Shown one piece after another: positions 52,512-61,118 of a DNA stretch of 61,444 nt; positions within the stretch are counted from its first letter, which is position 1, and each line of letters opens with the position of its first letter. The DNA comes from Clostridium sp. CAG:793 (GTDB lineage: Bacteria; Bacillota; Clostridia; TANB77; CAG-508). Where the stretch lies: assembly GCA_000433915.1 (NCBI GenBank), contig HF993645.1, positions 16,129 to 77,572 on the forward strand. The letters are read 5' to 3'. The translations under genes were made by a program, and so were the position numbers. Below the pieces are notes generated by a model. That model was not told where the DNA came from and searched no databases. It saw only the letters and a program-made list of their open reading frames with translations.

Positions 52512-53903
52512 ATGAGTGAATTAGAATTAAAAAGAAAATCAGGTTGGGAAGACCTAACAATTGAGCAAAAAGAAAAAATATTTAGATTTTCAAATGAATA
52601 TATGGATTTTTTAAACCATGGAAAAACTGAAAGAGAAATAGTAGCTCAATCAGAAAGAATAGCAAGAGAACATGGATTTAGATCAATAGATGAGTATACG
52701 GAACTACATCCAGGAGATAAAGTTTATTTCGTAAATAGATGTAAAAATATATACCTAGCCGTAATAGGAAAAAGAAGTATGGAAGAGGGATTAAATATAA
52801 TTGGAGCACATGCAGATTCACCAAGACTAGATTTAAAACCAAATCCACTAGTACAAGAAGGAAGTTTAGCCTATTTCAAAACACACTATTATGGTGGAAT
52901 AAAGAAATATCAATGGACAACCATTCCACTTGCAATTCATGGAGTAATAATAAAAGCAAATGGAGAAAAGCTAACAATATCAATAGGCGAAAATGAAAAC
53001 GAACCAGTATTTACAATAACAGACCTATTACCACATTTAGCAAAAGAACAACAGCAGAAAAAAGTATCAGAAGCCATAAATGGAGAAAATCTAGCTTTAT
53101 TAATAGGAAGTATACCAAGTACAAATCAAGAAGATGAAAAATCTAAAAATAAAGTAAAAACAAACATATTAAGAATTTTAAATCAAAAATATGGTATAAC
53201 TGAAGAAGATTTCATAAGTAGTGAATTAGAGATAGTTCCAGCCTTTAAAGCTCGTACATTAGGATTAGATGAAAGCTTAGTATCAGCTTATGGACAAGAT
53301 GATAAAGTATGTGTATACACATCATTAAGAGCAATTTTAAATGTAGAAAATCCAGAAAGAACAGCAGTATGCCTATTCTCAGATAAAGAAGAAATAGGAA
53401 GTATGGGAAATACAGGAATGGAATCACATGTATTTGATACATTTATTTCAGAACTATTAAATAAAGCAAGAATAAATAGACCAAATTTATTAGATAAAGT
53501 ATTTTGCAATTCAAGAATGTTATCAGCAGACGTAGATGCAGGAGTTGATCCATTATACGCTCAAGTATCAGACATGAACAATGCCGGAATTATAGGAGAA
53601 GGAATATCTCTAAATAAATATACAGGATCAGGTGGAAAATACAACTCATCAGATGCAAATGCAGAATATGTTGCATATATAAGAAAAATATTTAATGAAA
53701 ACAACATAAAATATCAATTAGCAGAGCTAGGAAAAGTAGACATCGGCGGAGGCGGAACAATCGCATATATCTTAGCAAACAAAGGAGTAGATGTAATAGA
53801 CTGTGGAGTACCAGTATTATCAATGCACGCACCTTACGAAGTAACAAGCAAATATGACATATATTCAGCATATAATGCGTATGAAACATTTTTCAAAAAC
53901 TAA
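52512..53903 (+). CDS. M18-family zinc aminopeptidase
   Basis: A 463-aa cytosolic peptidase. Zinc and catalytic motifs of M18: GAHADSPRLDLKP (about 97-109, His and Asp), LDESLVSAYGQDDKVCVYTS (Asp), FSDKEEIGSMG (catalytic and zinc Glu, about 296), DVDAGVDP and a late SMHAPYEV (His). M18 enzymes remove N-terminal residues, often acidic or hydrophobic, and work as large oligomers. The length is normal. AAAGGAAACC precedes ATG, and a strong terminator follows. Confidence 0.92.
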   Translation: MSELELKRKSGWEDLTIEQKEKIFRFSNEYMDFLNHGKTEREIVAQSERIAREHGFRSIDEYTELHPGDKVYFVNRCKNIYLAVIGKRSMEEGLNIIGAHADSPRLDLKPNPLVQEGSLAYFKTHYYGGIKKYQWTTIPLAIHGVIIKANGEKLTISIGENENEPVFTITDLLPHLAKEQQQKKVSEAINGENLALLIGSIPSTNQEDEKSKNKVKTNILRILNQKYGITEEDFISSELEIVPAFKARTLGLDESLVSAYGQDDKVCVYTSLRAILNVENPERTAVCLFSDKEEIGSMGNTGMESHVFDTFISELLNKARINRPNLLDKVFCNSRMLSADVDAGVDPLYAQVSDMNNAGIIGEGISLNKYTGSGGKYNSSDANAEYVAYIRKIFNENNIKYQLAELGKVDIGGGGTIAYILANKGVDVIDCGVPVLSMHAPYEVTSKYDIYSAYNAYETFFKN

Positions 53904-53935
53904 AAAATAAGGAGACATAAAGCCTCCTTATTTTT
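53903..53935 (+). terminator. Terminator of the M18 gene
   Basis: AAAAATAAGGAG / CTCCTTATTTTT stem ending in T residues. Confidence 0.88.
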
Positions 53936-53944
53936 GTGGGTTAA

Positions 53945-54031
53945 TTATTTCCGGCCATTGCCTCTCTTATCCGAAAGGAAATAAAGCCCCGCGATAGAAA
54001 GAAAAATCAACCCAACCGCAATAACAAACAT
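53945..54031 (-). CDS. 28-aa single-span membrane peptide
   Basis: The frame encodes MFVIAVGLIFLSIAGLYFLS, then DKRGNGRK and a stop: one hydrophobic helix with a basic C-terminal tail. GGAGGAGG stands 9 bases before ATG, and a TTTACT-17-TATAAT promoter lies upstream at 54063-54091. Codons such as GCG, GGG, TCG and CGG are rare in the neighbouring genes, so its composition is unusual. I do not recognise a family. Small membrane peptides of this sort can regulate transporters or act as toxins. Confidence 0.7.
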   Translation of the reverse strand: MFVIAVGLIFLSIAGLYFLSDKRGNGRK

Positions 54032-54062
54032 GAAAGATTCCTCCTCCAAAGTGATAAAATCA

Positions 54063-54091
54063 ATTATACCACTAAATACAAGAAAAGTAAA
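54063..54091 (-). promoter_or_regulatory. Promoter of the 28-aa membrane peptide
   Basis: On the minus strand TTTACT, 17 bases, TATAAT with a TG just before the -10. Confidence 0.75.
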
Positions 54092-54154
54092 CTAAAAGTT
54101 ATACTTAAATATATACATCAAATGTAAATTTTATGTGAAAAAACAAACTTTATA

Positions 54155-54183
54155 TTGCTGAAAAATAAATATAGTGATAATAT
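54155..54183 (+). promoter_or_regulatory. Promoter of the GldA-like operon
   Basis: TTGCTG, 17 bases, TAATAT with extended TG. Confidence 0.5.
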
Positions 54184-54228
54184 GAACATATAAAAACTTA
54201 GGGAAACAATAGATTGGAGGAAAAAGCT

Positions 54229-55536
54229 TTGATAGAGGTTAAAAACATCACAAAGAAATATGGAAAATTTACAGCAGTAGACAACTTAAATTTTAAAGTA
54301 GAAGACCATGAAATAATGGGATTCTTAGGCCCTAATGGTGCTGGAAAATCAACAACAATGAATATGATAACAGGTTACATTGAGCCAACCAAGGGAAAAA
54401 TAATAGTAAACGGATATGATATATCTAAAACGCCTAAAAAAGCCAAAAGGCAAATAGGATATATGCCAGAAAGTGTACCATTATATAATGACTTAACAGT
54501 TAGAGAATTTATAAAATATATGGCAGACTTAAAAAATGTAAAAAGAAGTGAGAAAAAAGCAGAGATTGAAAAAGTACTAGAAGAAACAGGAACCAAAAGT
54601 GTAGAAAACAAGCTAATAAAAAATATCTCAAGAGGATACAAACAAAGAGTTAGCATGGCAGGAGCACTTATTGGAAATCCGGACATACTAATATTAGATG
54701 AACCAACGGTTGGATTAGATCCAAAGCAAATTACAGAAATAAGAAATCTAATAAAAAAGCTAGGAAAGACACATACAATAATATTAAGTTCACACATATT
54801 ATCAGAAGTAAGCCAGATATGTAATAAGGTAATAATAATAAATAAAGGAAAGATCTTAGCAATAGACACTCCAGAAAACCTAGAAAAACAAACACAATCA
54901 GAAAACAATATCATCATTACAGTAGAAGACTCAAAAAATAAAATGAAAACAATAAAAGAAATTATACCTGAAATAAAAGAAATCAAGTTAATAAAAGACA
55001 ATAATGATGGAACAAAGCAATATCTAATTACATCAGAAAAAGAAGTAGACTTAAGAAAGAAAATATTTGAAGAACTACCAAAACAAGAAATAACAATATT
55101 CGAATTAAAGCAAACAGAAACAACACTTGAAGATGCTTTCTTAAAACTAATAAACAGTAAAGAAACAGAAATAAAAGCAAAACAAGATAAAGAAGAAAAG
55201 GCAAAACAAGCTAGAGAAGAACAATTAAAGAATATGACAAAAGAAGAAAGAAAAAAGAGCATCAAAGAAGAAAAAAAGAAAGAAAAGGCACAAAGAAAAG
55301 CTGAATTTGATGCAGAGTGGGAAAAAGAGAAGCAACTAGCAAAAGAAGAAAAAGCTGAAAGAAAAGCAAGAAAACAAGCAAAAAAAGCAAATAAAAAATC
55401 TAAAAAAGAAAGTAAAACAAAAGAAATAAAAAGACTCACAGCTCCTGAAGAAAAGGAAAAAGCAGAAAGCAAAAAAACAACTAACAACACAAAAAATAAT
55501 AAAAAACAAAAAAAGAACAAAGGAGGTAAAAAATAA
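54229..55536 (+). CDS. ABC-2 type ATPase (GldA-like) with Lys/Glu-rich tail
   Basis: About 435 aa from a TTG at 54229, which lies 8 bases after GGAGG. An earlier TTG (54214) overlaps that site. The ATPase domain (1-215) has Walker A GPNGAGKST, Q-loop IGYMPESVPLY, signature ISRGYKQRVSMAGAL (the usual LSGG replaced by ISRG) and LDEPTVGLDP. A DrrA-like domain follows (220-305). The last 125 residues are almost only Lys, Glu, Ala, Gln and Arg. The gene overlaps the permease start by one base. Confidence 0.88.
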   Translation: MIEVKNITKKYGKFTAVDNLNFKVEDHEIMGFLGPNGAGKSTTMNMITGYIEPTKGKIIVNGYDISKTPKKAKRQIGYMPESVPLYNDLTVREFIKYMADLKNVKRSEKKAEIEKVLEETGTKSVENKLIKNISRGYKQRVSMAGALIGNPDILILDEPTVGLDPKQITEIRNLIKKLGKTHTIILSSHILSEVSQICNKVIIINKGKILAIDTPENLEKQTQSENNIIITVEDSKNKMKTIKEIIPEIKEIKLIKDNNDGTKQYLITSEKEVDLRKKIFEELPKQEITIFELKQTETTLEDAFLKLINSKETEIKAKQDKEEKAKQAREEQLKNMTKEERKKSIKEEKKKEKAQRKAEFDAEWEKEKQLAKEEKAERKARKQAKKANKKSKKESKTKEIKRLTAPEEKEKAESKKTTNNTKNNKKQKKNKGGKK

Positions 55537-56219
55537 TGTGGGCAATAACTAAAAAAGAACTAAAAAATTACTTTCTATCACCAATAGGATATATATACAT
55601 AGGAGTATTTTTATTAGCATGTAGTTTATTTTTCTATTTAGACATATTTGCATATGCAAGTACAGACTTTTCAAGTATGTTCGGATCAGCAGTAACAGTA
55701 CTAACATTCATAGTACCATTACTAACAATGAGAATGTTTGCAGAAGAAAGAAAGACAGGAACAGAACAAATATTATTTACATCACCTAAAAGTGTTACGC
55801 AAATAGTATTAGGCAAATTCTTAGCAGCAACAATAGTAGTATTAATATCAACATTATTAACAATAATGTATTTTGCAATATTAGCATATTTCGGAGAGCC
55901 ACATCTATCAAGTGCATTAGTATCAATACTAGGATTTGCACTATTATCAATAGCATATGTATCATTTGGAATGTTTGCATCAAGCTTAACTGAGAATCAA
56001 ATAGTTGCAGCAGTAATAGCAATAGGATTTTTCCTAATATCATGGTTTTCACCAAGACTATCAAGCGTATTTGGACATTATTCACTAATGTATGCATATT
56101 ATGGCTCATTCATGAGTGGAACAATATCAATAACAAATCTAGTACTATTATTATCAACAACAGCAATGTTTATATTCTTCACAATAATGGTATTACAAAG
56201 AAGAAAGTTAGTAAAATAA
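55536..56219 (+). CDS. ABC-2 permease (GldF-like)
   Basis: A 227-aa protein with six membrane helices and the short amphipathic N-terminus MWAITKKELKNYFLSPIGYI that is typical of GldF/ABC-2 permeases. The conserved loop LTMRMFAEERKTGTEQILF lies near residue 66. It is coupled to the ATPase by a 1-base overlap and followed by the GldG-like gene. AAAGGAGG precedes ATG. Outside gliding bacteria the exported substrate is unknown. Confidence 0.87.
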   Translation: MWAITKKELKNYFLSPIGYIYIGVFLLACSLFFYLDIFAYASTDFSSMFGSAVTVLTFIVPLLTMRMFAEERKTGTEQILFTSPKSVTQIVLGKFLAATIVVLISTLLTIMYFAILAYFGEPHLSSALVSILGFALLSIAYVSFGMFASSLTENQIVAAVIAIGFFLISWFSPRLSSVFGHYSLMYAYYGSFMSGTISITNLVLLLSTTAMFIFFTIMVLQRRKLVK

Positions 56220-56232
56220 GGAGGATAGAAAA

Positions 56233-57693
56233 TTGAGAAAACTAATAAAAATAATCAAAGAAAAATGGCTTAGACAAACAAGTTTAACAGTATTATTAGT
56301 AGTAATAACTCTAGCTATCTTCCTAGGAGTAAACATACTAATAAGAAAATTAGACTTATCGCCAATAGATTTCACAAAAGAAAAATTATACTCATTATCA
56401 GATGACTCTAAGAATGAAGTAAAAAACATAGACCTAAATGTAACACTATACTACTTTGGGTATACTGAAGAAAGCACAGCAGTTATATTAGGAAAACAAT
56501 ATCATGATGTAAATGACAAAATAACAGTTCAGTTAGTAAATACATCAGAAAGACCTGATTTAGCGACACAATATGGAGTTAGTTCAACAGATCAATTAGT
56601 TGCAATAGCATCAAACCAAAGATATAAAATAATAGATGCTTCAGAAATGTACACTTATGATAGCTCAACATACCAATCAATAGATATAACAGAGCAAAAA
56701 CTAACAAATGGAATAATAGATGTTACAATTGCTAAAAAGCCACAGGTATATTTCTTAACAGGACATGGAGAATATGGAACTGGAAGCAATGGATATATGT
56801 ACGCATTGGCACAACAAATAACAAATGAAGTAAATGATGTAAATACATTAGACCTTTTATTATCAGATATGCCAGAAACATGTGATGTACTAATAATTGC
56901 AAATCCAAAAAAAGATTTTACAGACCTAGAAACAGAAAAAATACAGAATTATATAAACAATGGTGGAAAAATAATCTGGATGCAAGAGCCATATATGTTA
57001 AACTCTAATACAGAAGAATTAACAAATATAAACAAGATTTTATCATTATATGGAATAAGCTTTTCAAAAGGTGTTGTATGTGAACAATCAAGTAGTAATA
57101 TGTTAGCTGGAAGTCCTGAGCTAATAATACCAGAAATGAGCTATAACAGCATAGTAAAAGACATTTACACAGATGGATCAATAGTAATGCTAGATGCAGG
57201 AAGAATAAACACTGTAAATGATGAAAAACTAGAAGAAATAGGCGTAACAGCAACACCATTTATCAAATCATCATCAAATTCATTCTATAGAGAAAATGCA
57301 ACACAAAGTATATACACAAAACTTAATACAGATGAAGAAGGACCATTTGTATTAGGCGAAACATTAACTAAAAAAATAAATGACACAACGACATCAACAT
57401 TAGTAGCATATTCAAATGCACTATTTGCAGCAAGTTGCAGTATCCAAATTGGGTCAAGCTATACAACACCAATTGCATTAAGAAATAACAAAGACTTAAT
57501 GTTAAATACAGTAGCATTCTTATCAAATAGAGAAGACTCAATTAGAATAAGAAAAGACACAGGAGTTGTAACATATACAGCAAGTCAGCAACAAGATTTA
57601 ATCGTAAGAGCAATAATCTTTGGTCTTCCAATACTTGTAATAATTGCAGGAATAATAGTTACAATAGTAAGAAAAAAGAAACATAGAAAATAA
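56233..57693 (+). CDS. GldG-like ABC transporter auxiliary protein
   Basis: A 486-aa protein from TTG, with GGAGG 7 bases upstream. It has one N-terminal helix (about 15-36), an external alpha/beta domain of the ABC_transp_aux family (VYFLTGHGEYGTG, LLLSDMPETCDVLIIANPKKDF, GGKIIWMQEPYM) and one C-terminal helix (about 460-480). The order ATPase-permease-GldG matches the GldAFG set, here in a clostridial setting where a role in envelope biology is likely but undefined. Confidence 0.88.
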   Translation: MRKLIKIIKEKWLRQTSLTVLLVVITLAIFLGVNILIRKLDLSPIDFTKEKLYSLSDDSKNEVKNIDLNVTLYYFGYTEESTAVILGKQYHDVNDKITVQLVNTSERPDLATQYGVSSTDQLVAIASNQRYKIIDASEMYTYDSSTYQSIDITEQKLTNGIIDVTIAKKPQVYFLTGHGEYGTGSNGYMYALAQQITNEVNDVNTLDLLLSDMPETCDVLIIANPKKDFTDLETEKIQNYINNGGKIIWMQEPYMLNSNTEELTNINKILSLYGISFSKGVVCEQSSSNMLAGSPELIIPEMSYNSIVKDIYTDGSIVMLDAGRINTVNDEKLEEIGVTATPFIKSSSNSFYRENATQSIYTKLNTDEEGPFVLGETLTKKINDTTTSTLVAYSNALFAASCSIQIGSSYTTPIALRNNKDLMLNTVAFLSNREDSIRIRKDTGVVTYTASQQQDLIVRAIIFGLPILVIIAGIIVTIVRKKKHRK

Positions 57694-57701
57694 AAACGAA
57701 A

Positions 57702-57742
57702 CCATCAATCTTAGATAACAACATCTAAATTGATGGCTTTTT
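57702..57742 (+). terminator. Terminator of the GldA-F-G-like operon
   Basis: CCATCAAT / ATTGATGG with inner TTAGAT/ATCTAA, then CTTTTTAT. Confidence 0.88.
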
Positions 57743-57789
57743 ATATAGTAAAAAAATATTCATATTTATTCTAAATAAATTAAAAACTG

Positions 57790-57818
57790 TTGAAAATAAA
57801 GATAAATTATTATAAAAT
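57790..57818 (+). promoter_or_regulatory. Promoter of the DUF5711-CvpA pair
   Basis: TTGAAA, 17 bases, TAAAAT. Confidence 0.55.
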
Positions 57819-57851
57819 ACACATATAAAAAGCCGAAAGGAAACAAACTTA

Positions 57852-58985
57852 ATGAAGAAAAAAATATTAATAGGAATAATTACACTGTTAATAATTATCA
57901 TAGCTGTAGCAATAGGCCTATATGTAGGAAATAGCACAGTACGACTATGGACTGATAAATACATACTAAAGAAAGACATAGGAGAAGAAGATTTACCAAC
58001 AATAGAAATAGAAGAAAAGGATAATATACAAGCCTATGCATATAGTAACTATCTAGCAACAGTAGGGAACAATACATTAACAATATATAACTCATCAGCA
58101 AAAGTTGTCACATCAATAAACGTATCAATTACAAAACCACAGTTTGAATCAGCAGGAAGATACTTATTAGTAGCAGATCAAGGCGGAGAAAATTTATACT
58201 TAATATATAATGATTCACTACAATGGCAAAAACAAATGGAAGGAAATATATCTCACATTTGCGTAAACGACAGCGGAGCGGTAGGAGTTGTAATAACAGG
58301 AACAACATATAAATCAGTGATAATAATGTATGATATAACTGGAAAAGAAGAATTTAAGACATATTTATCAACAACAATAGCGACAGATGTAGCAATATCA
58401 AATGATAGCAAATATCTAAGCTTTGTAGAAATAAAAACAAGCGGAACAGTTATAGAATCAAAAGTAAAAACAATATCAGTAGAAAAAGCCAAAACAACGC
58501 CAAGAGAATCAATAATATACACATACACTACAAACTCAAATTCATTAATACTAAAAATAAAATACAAAAAACAAAAAGTAGTAACATATTGTGATGATGG
58601 AATACATATATTTGAAAATGGAAATGATGAGAAAATATTAACAATAGAAAACAAAATATCATTTGCAGATATTACTTTAGATGGATACATTTGTAGCATT
58701 GCAGAATCAGAAGGAAACTCAATATTAAATAGTGAATATGAACTAAAAATCCAAAATGTAGAAAACAAGAAAGAAAGCACATATATAATTGGAAGTACAG
58801 TAAAAAATCTGTACTGCAACAATGGAATCATAGCAGTTAGTTTAGGAAATGAAGTTGAATTTGTAAATACAAATGGATGGCTAGCGAAAAAATTTACATC
58901 AATACAAAATATAAAAGACATTACAATAGGCGAAAAAGTAGCAGGAATAATTTATAAAAATAGAATAGAGATATTAACTCTATAA
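57852..58985 (+). CDS. DUF5711 family membrane-anchored protein
   Basis: A 377-aa protein with one N-terminal helix (about 4-25) and an external domain that looks like a beta-propeller: repeated strand sets such as NYLATVGNNTLTIYNSS, YLLVADQGGENLYLIYNDS and YLSFVEIKTSGTVIES. The family is common in Clostridia beside CvpA and LCP genes, and its function is not known. CGAAAGGAA precedes ATG. Confidence 0.8.
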   Translation: MKKKILIGIITLLIIIIAVAIGLYVGNSTVRLWTDKYILKKDIGEEDLPTIEIEEKDNIQAYAYSNYLATVGNNTLTIYNSSAKVVTSINVSITKPQFESAGRYLLVADQGGENLYLIYNDSLQWQKQMEGNISHICVNDSGAVGVVITGTTYKSVIIMYDITGKEEFKTYLSTTIATDVAISNDSKYLSFVEIKTSGTVIESKVKTISVEKAKTTPRESIIYTYTTNSNSLILKIKYKKQKVVTYCDDGIHIFENGNDEKILTIENKISFADITLDGYICSIAESEGNSILNSEYELKIQNVENKKESTYIIGSTVKNLYCNNGIIAVSLGNEVEFVNTNGWLAKKFTSIQNIKDITIGEKVAGIIYKNRIEILTL

Positions 58986-59004
58986 AATGAAAGAGGAAAG
59001 TAGA

Positions 59005-59649
59005 ATGATAGTTGATATAATAATTTTAGGAGTAATAATACTAAGTATACTACTAGGAAAAAACAAAGGAATGACAGTATGTTTAGTAAATATATTTGCT
59101 GTAATAGTAGCATTAATAATAGCATTAATGTTTTGCAGACCAGTAGCAAATTATATAATAGAAAAAACACCAGTAGGTGAAAATTTAAAACAAACAGTAA
59201 AAAAAAGTATACCAATGAATGATGGCGAAATAACAATAGACGAAAATTCTAACTTGCCAAAAGCAATGAAAGAATATATAAACAATCAAGTAAAGAATGT
59301 AAACGACACAAAAGATAACGTAATAGAAAGTGTTTCACAAGAAATCACACAAGAGATAGTAACAGTAATATCATTTATTGGGATATTTATTATAGTAAGA
59401 GCAGTGTTACTAATAATAAAAATAGTATCAAAAATAATAAACAAATTACCTATTTTAAAACAGATAGATCACTTAGGAGGTGCTATTTGCGGAGCAGTAG
59501 AAGGAATAATTGCTGTATATTGTATATTAGCTGTAATATCAATAATCTCACCAGTAATAGAAAATACACAAATATTAAATCAGATAAATAATTCATACAT
59601 AGGAAAGGCAATGTACAATAACAACATAATAGTAAAAAAATTACAATAA
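59005..59649 (+). CDS. CvpA-family membrane protein
   Basis: About 214 aa from the ATG at 59005, which has AGAGGAAAG upstream. A slightly earlier ATG at 58987 lacks one. Four helices: residues 1-18, 22-42, 115-140 and 160-185. The N-terminal pattern DIIILGVIILSILLGKNKGM is typical of CvpA proteins (colicin V production family), which in Gram-positive bacteria are envelope proteins of unclear function. It directly follows DUF5711 and is followed by a terminator. Confidence 0.82.
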   Translation: MIVDIIILGVIILSILLGKNKGMTVCLVNIFAVIVALIIALMFCRPVANYIIEKTPVGENLKQTVKKSIPMNDGEITIDENSNLPKAMKEYINNQVKNVNDTKDNVIESVSQEITQEIVTVISFIGIFIIVRAVLLIIKIVSKIINKLPILKQIDHLGGAICGAVEGIIAVYCILAVISIISPVIENTQILNQINNSYIGKAMYNNNIIVKKLQ

Positions 59650-59657
59650 TAAAAAGT

Positions 59658-59693
59658 AAGTTTCACTCAAAAAAAGCGTGAAACTTCTTTTTT
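59658..59693 (+). terminator. Terminator of the DUF5711-CvpA pair
   Basis: AAGTTTCAC / GTGAAACTT stem, then CTTTTTTT. Confidence 0.9.
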
Positions 59694-59698
59694 GGCTA

Positions 59699-59727
59699 TT
59701 GATATTTTTAATATAGTTTGATATACT
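59699..59727 (+). promoter_or_regulatory. Promoter of the LCP gene
   Basis: TTGATA, 17 bases, TATACT with extended TG. Confidence 0.75.
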
Positions 59728-59756
59728 TATATCCAAATACACAGTAGGAGATAAAA

Positions 59757-61076
59757 ATGAAAAAAGAAAATAAAGATAATGTAGTTGTCAAAACAACAAG
59801 CCAAAATAAAAAGAAGGGTAAAAGAAAAACAGGAAGAAAAATCTTCCTAGTAATTCTAATTATAATAATAGCATTACTTGCATTTTTCTTTTATAATGTA
59901 CAAAAGAATGGTGGAGGAATGAAAGGAATAGTAACAACAGTTATAGGAAGTAGTGCTGATAAGACACAGAGCTTAGACGATATATATGTATTGTGCTTAG
60001 GGCAAAGTAGAAATATGACAGATACAATGATGGTAGTAAAATATAGTCCTAAAACACAACAAATATCAATGTTATCAATTCCAAGAGATAGCTTTGTAGG
60101 TACAGATAAAAGCAAGGCAACAGCATTTGATAAGATAAATTGCAAATACCAAATAAGCCCACAAACAACACTTGATGCAGTAAACAAACTAACTGGACTA
60201 AACGTAAAATATTATCTAACAGTTGATACAAAAGCATTAAGAGATTTAGTTGATGCAATTGGTGGAGTCGAATTTGATGTACCAATAGATATGAACTATG
60301 ACGATTCATCACAAGACTTAGCAATACATCTAAAAAAAGGATATCAGAAATTAAATGGTATGCAGGCAGAAGGACTTGTAAGATTTAGACACAACAATAA
60401 TGGAACATCATACTCATCTGCTTATGGAGACAATGATTATGGAAGAATGAGAACACAAAGAGAATTTATAAAAGTTGTAATAAACCAAACAATGAAACCA
60501 AGCAACATAACAAAAATAAATGAATTACTAGATATAGCTAACAAAGAAGTAGATACAAACTTATCATGGGATGTAATCAAAGACTATATACCAGCATTAT
60601 TAAACTTTAATACAGAAAATTTACGTTCAGATATGTTACCAGGAACAGCACAATATTGCAATGGTGTATCAATTGTAATAATTGATACAGCAAAAGCCAA
60701 AGCAAAAGTTCAAGAAATGTTCTTAACAGATCCAGAAACAAATAGTAACGGAGAGGAAAACACTGTAGCAGATAATACAGTTTCAGAAAGTACTACAAAT
60801 ATAAAGAAAAATTCAGAGATAAAGTTAGAAGTATTAAATGGAACAGGATCTAATGCTAAACTAACGACAGCAATCACTCAGCTACAAAATCAAGGATATA
60901 AGATTACTAAAAAAGGAACAACAAATGTTACAAGCACAACACTTATAATTGATAGAAAAAACAATACAAAAACAGTAGAAAATGCAATCAAATCTTTATT
61001 AGGAGCAGGACAAATAAAAAGCGCAGACGACAATAATGGAGTTGATTTCACAATAATTTTAGGTCAAGATTATTAA
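59757..61076 (+). CDS. LytR-CpsA-Psr (LCP) wall polymer ligase with LytR_C domain
   Basis: A 439-aa protein: a basic cytosolic tail, one membrane helix (about 30-48), then the LCP domain (about 75-270) with DTMMVVKYSP, SIPRDSFV, FDKINCKY, LVDAIGGVEFDVP and RFRHNNNG followed by DYGRMRTQREFI. The key Asp and Arg residues are present. A C-terminal LytR_C domain (about 350-435, LEVLNGTGSNAKLTTAITQL) is attached. LCP enzymes transfer lipid-linked glycopolymers onto peptidoglycan. AGGAG precedes ATG. Confidence 0.93.
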   Translation: MKKENKDNVVVKTTSQNKKKGKRKTGRKIFLVILIIIIALLAFFFYNVQKNGGGMKGIVTTVIGSSADKTQSLDDIYVLCLGQSRNMTDTMMVVKYSPKTQQISMLSIPRDSFVGTDKSKATAFDKINCKYQISPQTTLDAVNKLTGLNVKYYLTVDTKALRDLVDAIGGVEFDVPIDMNYDDSSQDLAIHLKKGYQKLNGMQAEGLVRFRHNNNGTSYSSAYGDNDYGRMRTQREFIKVVINQTMKPSNITKINELLDIANKEVDTNLSWDVIKDYIPALLNFNTENLRSDMLPGTAQYCNGVSIVIIDTAKAKAKVQEMFLTDPETNSNGEENTVADNTVSESTTNIKKNSEIKLEVLNGTGSNAKLTTAITQLQNQGYKITKKGTTNVTSTTLIIDRKNNTKTVENAIKSLLGAGQIKSADDNNGVDFTIILGQDY

Positions 61077-61086
61077 AAGAAAAAAG

Positions 61087-61118
61087 CGGGGACTAATTTT
61101 AATTAGTCCTCGTTTTTT
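61087..61118. terminator. Terminator between the LCP gene and the dacF-like gene
   Basis: CGGGGACTAAT / ATTAGTCCTCG stem with one G-T pair, then six T on the plus strand. Confidence 0.88.

Noticed and set aside
54375..55520. Long minus-strand open frame (381 codons) antisense to the GldA-like gene
   Set aside because: It is a mirror of the AT-rich, Lys/Glu-rich plus-strand gene (Ser/Phe-rich translation), with no ribosome site or family match. Many similar shadows occur opposite real genes.
54229..57693. Gliding motility operon
   Set aside because: Only the A/F/G-like transporter parts are present, and these occur widely in non-gliding Firmicutes.
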